Both the position numbers and the translations under genes were made by a program. This document shows positions 25,678 to 33,894 of a stretch of DNA of 64,000 nt, piece by piece. Within the stretch, counting starts at the first letter, position 1; each line of letters begins with the position of its first letter. This DNA is from an uncultured Muribaculaceae bacterium (GTDB lineage: Bacteria; Bacteroidota; Bacteroidia; Bacteroidales; Muribaculaceae). The stretch lies in the NCBI GenBank assembly GCA_910578365.1, contig CAJTRC010000003.1, forward strand, positions 4,380 through 68,379. The letters are read 5' to 3'. The notes under the pieces are model-generated. The model had not been told where the DNA came from and searched no databases. It worked only from the letters and a program-made list of their open reading frames with translations.

Positions 25678-25715
25678 ACATCGGGAACGAAATTTTTCGT
25701 TCCCGATGTAATTTT
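25678..25715 (+). terminator. strong terminator, probably the original guaA terminator
   Basis: A perfect 14-bp stem (25678-25691 with 25696-25709, containing CGGGAACGAA) with a 4-base loop is followed by AATTTTTTG. Its position just after the displaced guaA tail suggests that it terminated guaA before insertion. Confidence 0.85.
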
Positions 25716-25763
25716 TTGTTCATATATAACGTCATATTATACAGAACCTAAATTACATCCTTA

Positions 25764-27803
25764 ATGAAAAAGATAATTCTTGCAGGTGCCATGCTTGTGG
25801 CCGCATCAATGAGCCTGAGCGCACAGGAGCACCTCAAAAGCTTGAATCCAAGCTACATCGACCCGGCTACCCCGGCGTCGAAAGACTTCTATCAGCATGT
25901 AAACAAAGGCTGGATGGAGGCTCACCCGCTCACTGCCGAGCATGCCCGCTACGGTCAGTTCAACATTCTGAACGACTCCAGCGAGTACCGCGTGCGTGAC
26001 ATCGTAACCAATCTGGCTGCTACCAACCCCAAGCCCGGTACTGTAGCCTATAAGGTGTCGACAATCTACAACCAGGCCCTCGATTCCACCCGCCGCAACG
26101 CTGAGGGCACCAAGCCTATCCTCGCCGACCTTAAGAAAATCGAGGACACTTCGCACGAAGGCTTGTCGGACCTGCTGATGTGGATGCATGCCAACTACAG
26201 CAACCCCTTCTTCGGCGCAGGCCCGATGGAAGACCTTGCCAACAGCAACGTGTATGCCATGTATGTGTCGGGCACCGGCCTGGGCATGGGCGACCGCGAC
26301 TATTATCTGCTCAACGACACCGATAACAAAAAGGTTCGCGAGGCTTACAAGAAGCTCATAGCACGTCAGATGCAGAATGCAGGCTACTCGAAGAAGGACG
26401 CCACACGCATAATGAAAAACGTGATGAAAATCGAAACTCTCCTGGCCGACTCCACCTGGACCCGCGAGGAAAGCCGCAACATTCCCGCTATGTACAACCC
26501 CCGCAGCATAGCGCAGCTCAAGGCCGATTATCCGCACGTGGACTGGGACAACTATTTCGTAAAAACTATGAATATAGCTACGCCCGAAGTTGTAATCGTA
26601 ACCAATCCAAACACCGTGAAGCAGGCCGACAATCTGCTCGGTTCGCTCTCCGACCGCGAAATCAAGGACTACCTGCTGTGGGAATATGTAAGCCAGGCCT
26701 CCGGCAAGCTGAGCGATGCCTTTACCAACGCCAACTTCGATTATAGCAAGGTAGTAAGCGGTGTACAGCAGCAACGTCCGCGATGGAAACGCGCCCTGGC
26801 CGCCACCGAAGGCGCCCTCGGTGAGGCTATCGGCCAGCTGTACGTGGAAAAGTACTTCCCCGAGTCGTCAAAGCAGTACATGATTGGTCTGGTAGAGAAC
26901 CTGCGCACCGCACTGGGCAAACACATCATCAACCTCGACTGGATGAGCGACGATACCAAACTCAATGCCATCAAGAAGTTGAACGCATTTACCGTAAAAA
27001 TAGGCTATCCCGACCAATGGAAGGACTATAGCACTATGGAAATCGACCCTGACCTGTCGTACTACGAAAACATGCACAATGTAAGCAAATGGCACAACAA
27101 CGAACAGTTGAAAAAGTGGGGCAAACCGGTCGACAAGACCGAATGGGGCATGACACCTCAGACAATCAACGCCTACTATAACCCGCTGGCCAACGAAATT
27201 GTGTTCCCCGCAGGTATTCTGCAGGCTCCCTTCTTCGACCCCAACGCAAGCGATGCCGAGAACTATGGCGGTATAGGCGTGGTTATCGGCCATGAAATGA
27301 CCCACGGTTTCGACGACCAAGGCTGCAACTTCGATGCCGACGGCAATATGGCAAACTGGTGGACTGCCGAAGACGCAGCTGCGTTTGCCGAAAAAACTCA
27401 GGGCCTGGTTGAGCAGTTCAACGCTGTTGAGATTCTGCCCGGACTGATGGCCAACGGCCAGTACACCCTTGGCGAGAATATCGCCGACCAGGGCGGCCTG
27501 CGTGTTGCCATGACCGCTTTCCTCGACTCTCAGAAGAAGAAAGGTGTCGACATCACTTCGGAAGAAGCCAAAATCGACGGCTTCGACCCGCTGCAGGTAT
27601 TCTACATGAACTACGCAAACCTCTGGGCCAGCAACATCCGTCCCGAGGAAATGCGCTCGCTCACCACAGGCGATGTTCACTCGCTGGGTATTAACCGCGT
27701 GAACGTGACCCTGCGCAACATCGCTCCTTTCTTCAAGGCCTTCAACATCAATGAAGGCGACGAAATGTTCCGTCCCGAAGCCGAACGCATTATTATCTGG
27801 TAA
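25764..27803 (+). CDS. M13 family zinc endopeptidase (PepO/neprilysin-like)
   Basis: This 679-residue secreted metallopeptidase has a signal peptide (about 1-20, ending SLSAQ). The zinc motif is HEMTH (H510, E511, H514) in VIGHEMTHGFDDQG. The third ligand E571 and D575 lie in LGENIADQGG, and the NAYYNPLANEIVFPAGIL substrate-binding segment is present. The N-terminal half is the helical M13_N domain (from ATPASKDFYQHVNKGW). Family members cleave small peptides outside the cytoplasm. It starts 54 bp after the guaA-type terminator; no clear promoter box was found in between. Confidence 0.94.
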   Translation: MKKIILAGAMLVAASMSLSAQEHLKSLNPSYIDPATPASKDFYQHVNKGWMEAHPLTAEHARYGQFNILNDSSEYRVRDIVTNLAATNPKPGTVAYKVSTIYNQALDSTRRNAEGTKPILADLKKIEDTSHEGLSDLLMWMHANYSNPFFGAGPMEDLANSNVYAMYVSGTGLGMGDRDYYLLNDTDNKKVREAYKKLIARQMQNAGYSKKDATRIMKNVMKIETLLADSTWTREESRNIPAMYNPRSIAQLKADYPHVDWDNYFVKTMNIATPEVVIVTNPNTVKQADNLLGSLSDREIKDYLLWEYVSQASGKLSDAFTNANFDYSKVVSGVQQQRPRWKRALAATEGALGEAIGQLYVEKYFPESSKQYMIGLVENLRTALGKHIINLDWMSDDTKLNAIKKLNAFTVKIGYPDQWKDYSTMEIDPDLSYYENMHNVSKWHNNEQLKKWGKPVDKTEWGMTPQTINAYYNPLANEIVFPAGILQAPFFDPNASDAENYGGIGVVIGHEMTHGFDDQGCNFDADGNMANWWTAEDAAAFAEKTQGLVEQFNAVEILPGLMANGQYTLGENIADQGGLRVAMTAFLDSQKKKGVDITSEEAKIDGFDPLQVFYMNYANLWASNIRPEEMRSLTTGDVHSLGINRVNVTLRNIAPFFKAFNINEGDEMFRPEAERIIIW

Positions 27804-27826
27804 GCGTCAGCATTATACAATACACA

Positions 27827-27858
27827 AGCCGTCGGCGCAATTGCTCCGGCGGCTTTTT
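27827..27858 (+). terminator. terminator after the M13 peptidase gene
   Basis: AGCCGTCGG (27827-27835) pairs with CCGGCGGCT (27846-27854) with one G-T pair, followed by TTTTTG. Confidence 0.8.
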
Positions 27859-27905
27859 GCTTGCCGGCCAATATACAATTCACGCAAATTTCACGTTATA
27901 GATAC

Positions 27906-28583
27906 ATGACTCAGAAATATTACATGACGCGCGTGTTCGACTTTCTCGAACAGCTCTCGCGCAACAACGACCGCGAGTGGTTCAAAGCACACAAGCCGGA
28001 GTTCGACGAACTGCGGGCTTTATGGCTCAACGACCTCGACAGGCTCATATCGCTGGTGGCGCAATGGATGCCCTCTGTGGCAATGCAGAGCGCCAGGCAG
28101 GCCGCATACCGCATATATCGCGACACTCGCTTCTCGCCGGACAAAACACCCTACAAGACTTATTTTTCGGCAGCAATCTCGCCCCGAGGCCGCGAGAAGG
28201 ATTATGCCGGCTTTTATCTTCACCAGGATATCGACAGCGGCGAGGCCGGTCTGTACGGAGGCATATGGTGTCCGCCTGCTCCGGTGCTGAAGAAACTGCG
28301 CCATGCCATTGTGGATAATATCGAGGAGTGGGAGGAGATTATGAACTCGCCCGGCATACGCCAAAACTATGAGTTGCTGACGTTCAATGCCCTCAAGACA
28401 GTACCGCGCGAATATCCCAAAGACCATCCGCAGGCCGCCTGGCTGCGCCTTCGCGACTACGGCCTCTTTGCGCGTACAGGGCGCAAGTTTTTCGAAGACC
28501 CGTCGTGGCCCGAGAAGAGCGCCGAACTGCTGCAGCCACTGGCTCCGTTTGTTGAATTTCTCAATTATAGTATCGACGAGTAA
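27906..28583 (+). CDS. DUF2461 family protein
   Basis: Starting at the ATG at 27906 (an in-frame TTG at 27861 lies in the terminator), the protein has 225 residues. It shows the DUF2461 pattern: NNDREWFKAHKPEFDELRALW near the N terminus, YRIYRDTRFSPDKTPYKTYFSAAISPRGR (about 65-95) and GFYLHQDIDSGEAGLYGGIWCPPAPVLKKLR (about 100-130). The function is unknown, and it is probably cytoplasmic. It shares one base with the following CYTH gene (TAATG). Confidence 0.85.
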   Translation: MTQKYYMTRVFDFLEQLSRNNDREWFKAHKPEFDELRALWLNDLDRLISLVAQWMPSVAMQSARQAAYRIYRDTRFSPDKTPYKTYFSAAISPRGREKDYAGFYLHQDIDSGEAGLYGGIWCPPAPVLKKLRHAIVDNIEEWEEIMNSPGIRQNYELLTFNALKTVPREYPKDHPQAAWLRLRDYGLFARTGRKFFEDPSWPEKSAELLQPLAPFVEFLNYSIDE

Positions 28584-29041
28584 TGGCTACCGAAATCGAA
28601 CACAAGTTTCTGGTCGTTGACCGCAGTTTCGCCGACTGTGCCACCGAGCGGCTCGACATCCGCCAAGCCTACCTCAGCAGCGACCCCGATGCCACGGTAC
28701 GCCTGCGTATCTGCGGCGAAAAGGCGTGGCTCACGGTCAAAAGCCGCAACCACGGTGCGGAGCGCGGCGAATGGGAGTACCCCATACCTGTAGCCGATGC
28801 CATGGAGATGATACAGGCCAGCGGGCGTCCGTGCCTGCACAAAACCCGCCATATAATACCGGCAGCCGACGGTCTGCGCTGGGAGGTAGACGAATTTCAC
28901 AATCCCTGCCCCGGCCTTGTGGTGGCCGAAATAGAGCTGCCTGCGGCCGACACAGCATTCGAGCATCCCGTGTGGCTTGGCCGCGAAGTCACCGGCGACC
29001 CGCAGTATTATAACTCGGTAATCGCCGCCCGGCTCGGCTGA
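28583..29041 (+). CDS. CYTH domain protein (triphosphate-handling family)
   Basis: This 152-residue CYTH domain begins with the signature EIEHKF (residues 4-9, ExExK form). Alternating charged strands of the triphosphate tunnel follow (VRLRICGEKAWLTVKSR, RWEVDEFHNP, VVAEIELP). Family members include tripolyphosphatases, thiamine triphosphatases and class IV adenylate cyclases; the short single-domain form without a CHAD domain most often hydrolyses inorganic tripolyphosphate. That activity is inferred. It is translationally coupled to the DUF2461 gene by a 1-base overlap. Confidence 0.88.
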   Translation: MATEIEHKFLVVDRSFADCATERLDIRQAYLSSDPDATVRLRICGEKAWLTVKSRNHGAERGEWEYPIPVADAMEMIQASGRPCLHKTRHIIPAADGLRWEVDEFHNPCPGLVVAEIELPAADTAFEHPVWLGREVTGDPQYYNSVIAARLG

Positions 29042-29074
29042 AAAATTCGTATTTACGCACTTTCGCGGGTGAAT

Positions 29075-29105
29075 TTTGTACGTTGACGTATTTTTTGTAA
29101 CTTTG
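29075..29105 (+). promoter_or_regulatory. promoter of the His-rich protein gene
   Basis: TTTG (29075-29078) and TAACTTTG (29098-29105) are separated by 19 bp. The predicted transcription start, about 4-7 nt after the box, falls on or beside the GTG at 29110. Confidence 0.75.
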
Positions 29106-29109
29106 CGAC

Positions 29110-29454
29110 GTGAAAGCGAGAGGTGCAAAAATATTAGCAACACTTACTCTTGTACTATTCGTGAACTTTATGTTCTCGAATACTGTGTTCATACACTCGC
29201 ACATTACCGACGATGGCCACAGAGTAACCCACTCGCACCCTTATCTGCCGTCGTCGCACCACAGCCACAGCTCGCAGAGTCTTTCGCTGATTTCGCTTCT
29301 TAACCTTACCGCAGCATCGGTGGAGATGTCGGGGCATACCCCGGTACCGAACGCTCCAGTGCTGTACAGCCGTATTTTCAACTCTTGCATTGCCGAAATA
29401 TCGGCGGCACGCATCCACGATATGGATTTGCGTGGACCGCCGGTTGTGAGATAA
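29110..29454 (+). CDS. small secreted His-rich protein next to a TonB receptor
   Basis: This 114-residue reading frame starts at a GTG. It has a signal-peptide-like helix (about 7-24), then His-rich stretches (FIHSHITDDGHRVTHSHPY and SSHHSHSS). The -7 box ends only 4 nt before the GTG, so translation from it would need a leaderless mRNA; the next ATG (29170) would lose most of the signal peptide. Small proteins of this form often precede TonB-dependent receptors in Bacteroidetes. A metal-binding or metal-delivery role is inferred from the histidines. Confidence 0.65.
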   Translation: MKARGAKILATLTLVLFVNFMFSNTVFIHSHITDDGHRVTHSHPYLPSSHHSHSSQSLSLISLLNLTAASVEMSGHTPVPNAPVLYSRIFNSCIAEISAARIHDMDLRGPPVVR

Positions 29455-29698
29455 TCAAGGGCTCGTTTAATAACTAATGTCAACTCAAGGCGGTCAATCT
29501 TTGAGTGATTTTGTGATTGATATGAGAGTGTGTGTCCGTTGCCACTCTACCGAACAGCAATCTCAAAAGCACCAAAGGGTGGCCGAACGACAGCTTTTTT
29601 TAGCTCCGAAAGTCAGCATCGGCTTTACCCGGCGTTAACATTAGTTTTACACAAGCTTAAAGTCTGTTACAGTAAATCTCACATTATTTTTCCAAGCA

Positions 29699-32005
29699 AT
29701 GATAAAGAAATACATCATCGCGCTTATGACTGTGGTCCTGAGCGCTATGTGCGTGTATGCACAAAAAACTAAAGTAACCGACGCCAATATAGGCGGACAC
29801 GTGATTGATGCCGAAAACGGCGAACACATGCCCGGATGTGTAGTCAAAATCCAGGGCACAAGTATGGCAACCGTAACCGATGCTTCGGGACACTATATAT
29901 TCCGCGACCTCAAACCCGGCCAGTACTCGCTGGAGGTATCGAGCATCGGCTATGTGACTCAGGTAAGAAAAGCCAAAGTTAAAATCGCCGAAACCATAGA
30001 GCTGAACTTTGAAGTGCTGCCCGACGCATTTTTGCTCGACCAGGTGGTGGTGACATCATCGAAAAGCGAAACAAGGCGCCGCGAAAGTCCGTCGCTGGTA
30101 AATGTGCTCAATAGCGCTACCTTCCAGCGTCTGGGAGCTTGCTCGCTGGCCGACGGCCTCGACTTTCAGCCGGGCGTGCGCGTGGAAAACGACTGCCAGA
30201 ACTGTGGCTTCACCCAGGTGCGCATCAACGGCCTCGACGGCCATTATTCACAGATTCTGATGAACTCGCGCCCTGTGTTCTCAGCTCTTACCGGTGTGTA
30301 CGGCCTCGAACAGATTCCGGCCAACATGATTGACCGTGTAGAAGTGATGCGCGGCGGCGGTTCGGCCCTCTTCGGCTCATCGGCTGTTGGCGGCACCATC
30401 AACATCATTACCAAAGACCCTATGGTAAACTCGGCACAGGTGTCGCATCAGCTTACCTCCATAGGGCCGTCGGGCGCTTTCGACAACAATACCACCCTCA
30501 ACGCTTCGGTGGTGACCGACAACGGTCTGGCCGGACTTTTCATTTACGGTCAGAGCCGCAACCGCGACGGCTATGACCACAACGGCGACGGATTCACCGA
30601 GGTGGCCCAGCTGAAAACCCAGACCTTGGGAGCCCGCGGCTTTTTCCGTACCTCCGACATCAGCAAGCTCACCGTGGAGTACCACAACACACATGAATAC
30701 CGCCGCGGAGGCGACCAGCTGAAAGTGACGCCCCACATGGCCATGATTGCCGAGCAGACCGACCACAACATACATTCGGGCGAGGCCACGTACGACCTGT
30801 GGCTGCGCGACCACCGCGACCATCTGTCGGTGTTCGCCGCCACCCAGAACACACACCGCCAGAGCTACTATGGCTCGGATATGGACCCCAACGCATACGG
30901 ACGCACCTCCGATGTGGTAATCACCGCCGGCAGCCAGTGGACACACCCCATGGACCGCTTTCTGTTCATGCCGGCCGAGCTGGTGGCCGGTGTCGAATAC
31001 TCGTTCAACCGACTGCACGACGTAACTGTGGGCTACGACCACGATGTAAAACAGTGTGTGCGCATTTACAGCGCCTATCTGCAGAATGAATGGCGCAACG
31101 AGCGATGGGGCTTTTTGGCCGGCGCCCGCATTGACAAACATTCGCTGATACACAACCCCATTATATCGCCGCGAGTGAATATCCGCTTCAATCCTTCGAA
31201 GAATATGAACTTCCGTGCATCGTACTCCACCGGTTTTCGTTCGCCGCAGGCCTACGACGAAGACTTCCACGTGGCAATCGTGGGCGGCGAGCGAGTGGTT
31301 ACCGTGCTGGCTCCGGATCTGAAGCAGGAAAGCTCACAGAGTGTCAGTCTGTCGGCCGACCTCTATCACCGTTTCGGCAACGTGCAGACCAATCTGCTGG
31401 TAGAAGGATTCTTTACCGACCTGCGCGACGTGTTTGCCCTGCGCCAGCTCGAAGGCACCGATGCCATGGGTAATGCCGTACTCGAACGCTACAATGGCAG
31501 CGGCGCCCGCGTAATGGGCATCAACGTCGAAGCCAAGGCGTTCTTCTCGAGCCACTTCGACATGCAGGGCGGCATTACGCTGCAGAGCAGCCGCTACAAG
31601 GAGCCTGAACAGTGGAGCGACAACCCGGAAGTACCTGCCGAAAAACGGATGTTCCGCACTCCAGATATTTACGGTTACCTGACTGCAAACTGGGAAATCA
31701 CCCACCACCTGACAGCCAACTTCAGCGCTACCGGCACCGGTCCGATGACTGTACAGCACATGGAGAGTTCGGGCACCGACATCGACTTGGCGGTACGCAC
31801 CAAATCGTTCTTCGATGCCTCGTTGAAACTGACTTATAATTTCAAATTGTTCAACCGTGTGAATCTTGATGTATCGGCCGGCGTGAGCAACATCTTCAAT
31901 TCATATCAGAACGATTTCGACCTCGGGTCCACCCGCGACTCGGGCTACATCTACGGCCCGAATCTGCCCCGCTGCATAAATGCCGGGGTGTCAGTCAGTC
32001 TTTAA
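29699..32005 (+). CDS. TonB-dependent outer-membrane receptor with N-terminal carboxypeptidase-like domain
   Basis: This 768-residue receptor has a signal peptide (about 1-21), a CarboxypepD_reg-like beta domain (about 27-105: GGHVIDAENGEHMPGCVVKIQGTSMATVTDASG), a plug domain (about 115-230) and a 22-strand-type barrel ending in the aromatic-poor but polar CINAGVSVSL. The plug contains DCQNCGFTQVRINGLDG, with a CxxC pair, and the RVEVMRGGGSALFGSSAVGGTINIITK segment. The substrate is not encoded nearby. The preceding His-rich protein suggests a metal or metal complex. It is energised by an ExbB-ExbD-TonB system such as the one at 48-52 kb. A 244-bp gap separates it from the His-rich gene. Confidence 0.92.
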   Translation: MIKKYIIALMTVVLSAMCVYAQKTKVTDANIGGHVIDAENGEHMPGCVVKIQGTSMATVTDASGHYIFRDLKPGQYSLEVSSIGYVTQVRKAKVKIAETIELNFEVLPDAFLLDQVVVTSSKSETRRRESPSLVNVLNSATFQRLGACSLADGLDFQPGVRVENDCQNCGFTQVRINGLDGHYSQILMNSRPVFSALTGVYGLEQIPANMIDRVEVMRGGGSALFGSSAVGGTINIITKDPMVNSAQVSHQLTSIGPSGAFDNNTTLNASVVTDNGLAGLFIYGQSRNRDGYDHNGDGFTEVAQLKTQTLGARGFFRTSDISKLTVEYHNTHEYRRGGDQLKVTPHMAMIAEQTDHNIHSGEATYDLWLRDHRDHLSVFAATQNTHRQSYYGSDMDPNAYGRTSDVVITAGSQWTHPMDRFLFMPAELVAGVEYSFNRLHDVTVGYDHDVKQCVRIYSAYLQNEWRNERWGFLAGARIDKHSLIHNPIISPRVNIRFNPSKNMNFRASYSTGFRSPQAYDEDFHVAIVGGERVVTVLAPDLKQESSQSVSLSADLYHRFGNVQTNLLVEGFFTDLRDVFALRQLEGTDAMGNAVLERYNGSGARVMGINVEAKAFFSSHFDMQGGITLQSSRYKEPEQWSDNPEVPAEKRMFRTPDIYGYLTANWEITHHLTANFSATGTGPMTVQHMESSGTDIDLAVRTKSFFDASLKLTYNFKLFNRVNLDVSAGVSNIFNSYQNDFDLGSTRDSGYIYGPNLPRCINAGVSVSL

Positions 32006-32977
32006 GGTTCTGCGAAAACGTACTTTGCTGCCGTGCAGCGGAAAATACAGCGTGAAACTTGAGCCGTCGGTAATGTCGGCACTTGTTTCGCGCTGCTGTT
32101 TATGGCCATTGAGGTCGAACCATACAAGGTCGAAGTGGCCTGTGAATCCGGTAGGCAGCAGATAGCCCTTTACAAGCATCGGACTCCAGCGTCGGGCCGA
32201 CTTCGGGGCCCCGCCAAGATACACTATCTCGTAGCCGTCGGCATCCTCGCGGCGGACGGTTGCGAGGCGGTAGTTGCCGGGTATGCTCATGCGCAGGGGG
32301 TCGCTGTCGCGGTCGAAATACACCCAGTACCCTTCGTTGGGATCGGTCGACCGGCGCAGATATGCCTGCAGGGCGTCGGCATCGACAAAACGGCTCCGCA
32401 CCGGCTCGTCGACGGCATCGGCAGTCAACGTATGGCGCACCACTGCAGCCTTTTCGCCACAGAGCCAAAGCAGTTCCTCGCGGCCTGTATCGTCGAATTC
32501 GAGCTGCTGCCTGAACACTTCGCCGTCCTGTCCGGCCACGACTACGGTAGTGCCGTGGGCGCGCAGCAGCTTGAGGCTGTAGTCGTCGGACTGAGCGTTG
32601 AGGCCACGGCTCAGCTTGTGGGTGTGTGCATTGACTTCCATGCCGCCGCTAATTTCGCTTACGAAGATATACACCGGCGCGGCCACAATGCGGTCGTCGA
32701 TTGGCGCAGGGTCGCGGTAAAGGCGGCAAAGACGGTAATTGAGCGAATCACGGCGATTGTAAATAAGCGATATATCAAGCCTGTGATGCGATGCGACACG
32801 TACTCTCAGATGTGCGTCGAACGCAGCGAATGCCGGCGGCAGTGAGTCGCGCAGGGTATCGCCGGGCAACCATTCAAGCGGCCGATGGTAAAATTCATGC
32901 CTTAGGGCGCCGGGCACTTGGGCGGCGGCACATAGCGGCAGCAGAATTGCAGTACAGATAGCCGCGGACGCCTTCAT
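31991..32977 (-). CDS. secreted protein of unknown function
   Basis: This 328-residue protein has a signal peptide (about 1-20, ending CAAAQ). The remainder is beta-rich and Arg/Asp-rich, with no domain I can name (RRWSPMLVKGYLLPTGFTGHFDLVWFDLNGHKQQ near the end). It may be a periplasmic or surface protein. Its last 15 bp overlap the convergent receptor gene. Its start overlaps the miaA stop by 4 bp, so it is probably in the miaA transcript. Confidence 0.65.
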   Translation of the reverse strand: MKASAAICTAILLPLCAAAQVPGALRHEFYHRPLEWLPGDTLRDSLPPAFAAFDAHLRVRVASHHRLDISLIYNRRDSLNYRLCRLYRDPAPIDDRIVAAPVYIFVSEISGGMEVNAHTHKLSRGLNAQSDDYSLKLLRAHGTTVVVAGQDGEVFRQQLEFDDTGREELLWLCGEKAAVVRHTLTADAVDEPVRSRFVDADALQAYLRRSTDPNEGYWVYFDRDSDPLRMSIPGNYRLATVRREDADGYEIVYLGGAPKSARRWSPMLVKGYLLPTGFTGHFDLVWFDLNGHKQQRETSADITDGSSFTLYFPLHGSKVRFRRTLKTD

Positions 32978-33894
32978 AGGCCAATGGAGCCGGCAAGGCG
33001 GCGGACTTCGCCTACAAATTCCTCGCGGCCGAGGTCATAGGGCAGGTAATGCAGTCTGAATCCGCGGCGCTCCATGCCTCTGAACCATGTCATCTGGCGC
33101 TTGGCAAACTGCTGGATGGCTATTTCGAGGCCCGACACCATTTCGTCGTAGCTCAACTCGCCTATCACATGGCGTGTTATGAATTTGTACTCCAGGCCGT
33201 AGTAAATAAGGTCGTCGGGCGCAACGCCGCCGTCGATAAGGCGGCGTACCTCGTCGACCATTCCGGCATCGAGGCGGGCCCGCAGGCGCTCTGATATGCG
33301 CCGGCGGCGTGCATCACGGGGTATATCCACTATTATAATCAAGGCGTCGTCGGATGGTTTGCCGCTCATGCCAAGTGCTGCCTCAGGATTTTCGCGGCAG
33401 TAAGTGGCGATTTCAATGGCGCGGACTGCCCTGCGTGCGTTGTCCACATCGGTGGTATTGTGCAGTTGCTGCATCGAGGCGAGAATGGCGGTCAGCTCGT
33501 CGAGCGTCTTGCCTTCGAGCTGACGGCGCAGCAACGTATTCTCGGGCACTTCGGGCAGTCTGACATCCTTGCACACCGACTCGACATACAGCCCTGTGCC
33601 GCCGCACAAAAGCGGCAGACGACCACGGCTGCGTATGTCGACAAGAGCCTTGCGACAGTCGCGCAGGTATTCATAAAGGTTGTAGCGATAGCCGGCAGGC
33701 GCGATGTCGATAAGATGATACGGAACAGAGCCGTATTCGTCGAGGTCCTTTCCGGTGCCCAGGTCCATGCCACGGTATACCTGGCGCGAGTCGGCGCTGA
33801 TAATCTCGGCGTCGAATGCCTTGGCCACATCGACAGCACGAGAGGTCTTTCCGGAGGCGGTTGGGCCGGTAATAACCAGTAGCGGTTGAGCCAT
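32974..33894 (-). CDS. miaA: tRNA dimethylallyltransferase (MiaA)
   Basis: MiaA adds a dimethylallyl group to N6 of A37 in tRNAs reading UNN codons. The start is the ATG at 33894 (306 residues); a longer in-frame extension upstream runs into the neighbouring gene and is not used. The P-loop GPTASGKTS is near residue 10. DSRQVYRGMDLGTGK and HLIDIAPAGYRYNLYEY are the family's catalytic and substrate segments, and YYGLEYKFIT with QFAKRQMTWFRGM completes the C-terminal signature. Its ATG overlaps the preceding stop by one base (TGATG). Confidence 0.95.
   Translation of the reverse strand: MAQPLLVITGPTASGKTSRAVDVAKAFDAEIISADSRQVYRGMDLGTGKDLDEYGSVPYHLIDIAPAGYRYNLYEYLRDCRKALVDIRSRGRLPLLCGGTGLYVESVCKDVRLPEVPENTLLRRQLEGKTLDELTAILASMQQLHNTTDVDNARRAVRAIEIATYCRENPEAALGMSGKPSDDALIIIVDIPRDARRRRISERLRARLDAGMVDEVRRLIDGGVAPDDLIYYGLEYKFITRHVIGELSYDEMVSGLEIAIQQFAKRQMTWFRGMERRGFRLHYLPYDLGREEFVGEVRRLAGSIGL

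Noticed and set aside
30377..31270. 297-residue minus-strand open frame inside the TonB receptor gene
   Set aside because: It is antisense to an intact receptor with normal motifs and has no start signal of its own.
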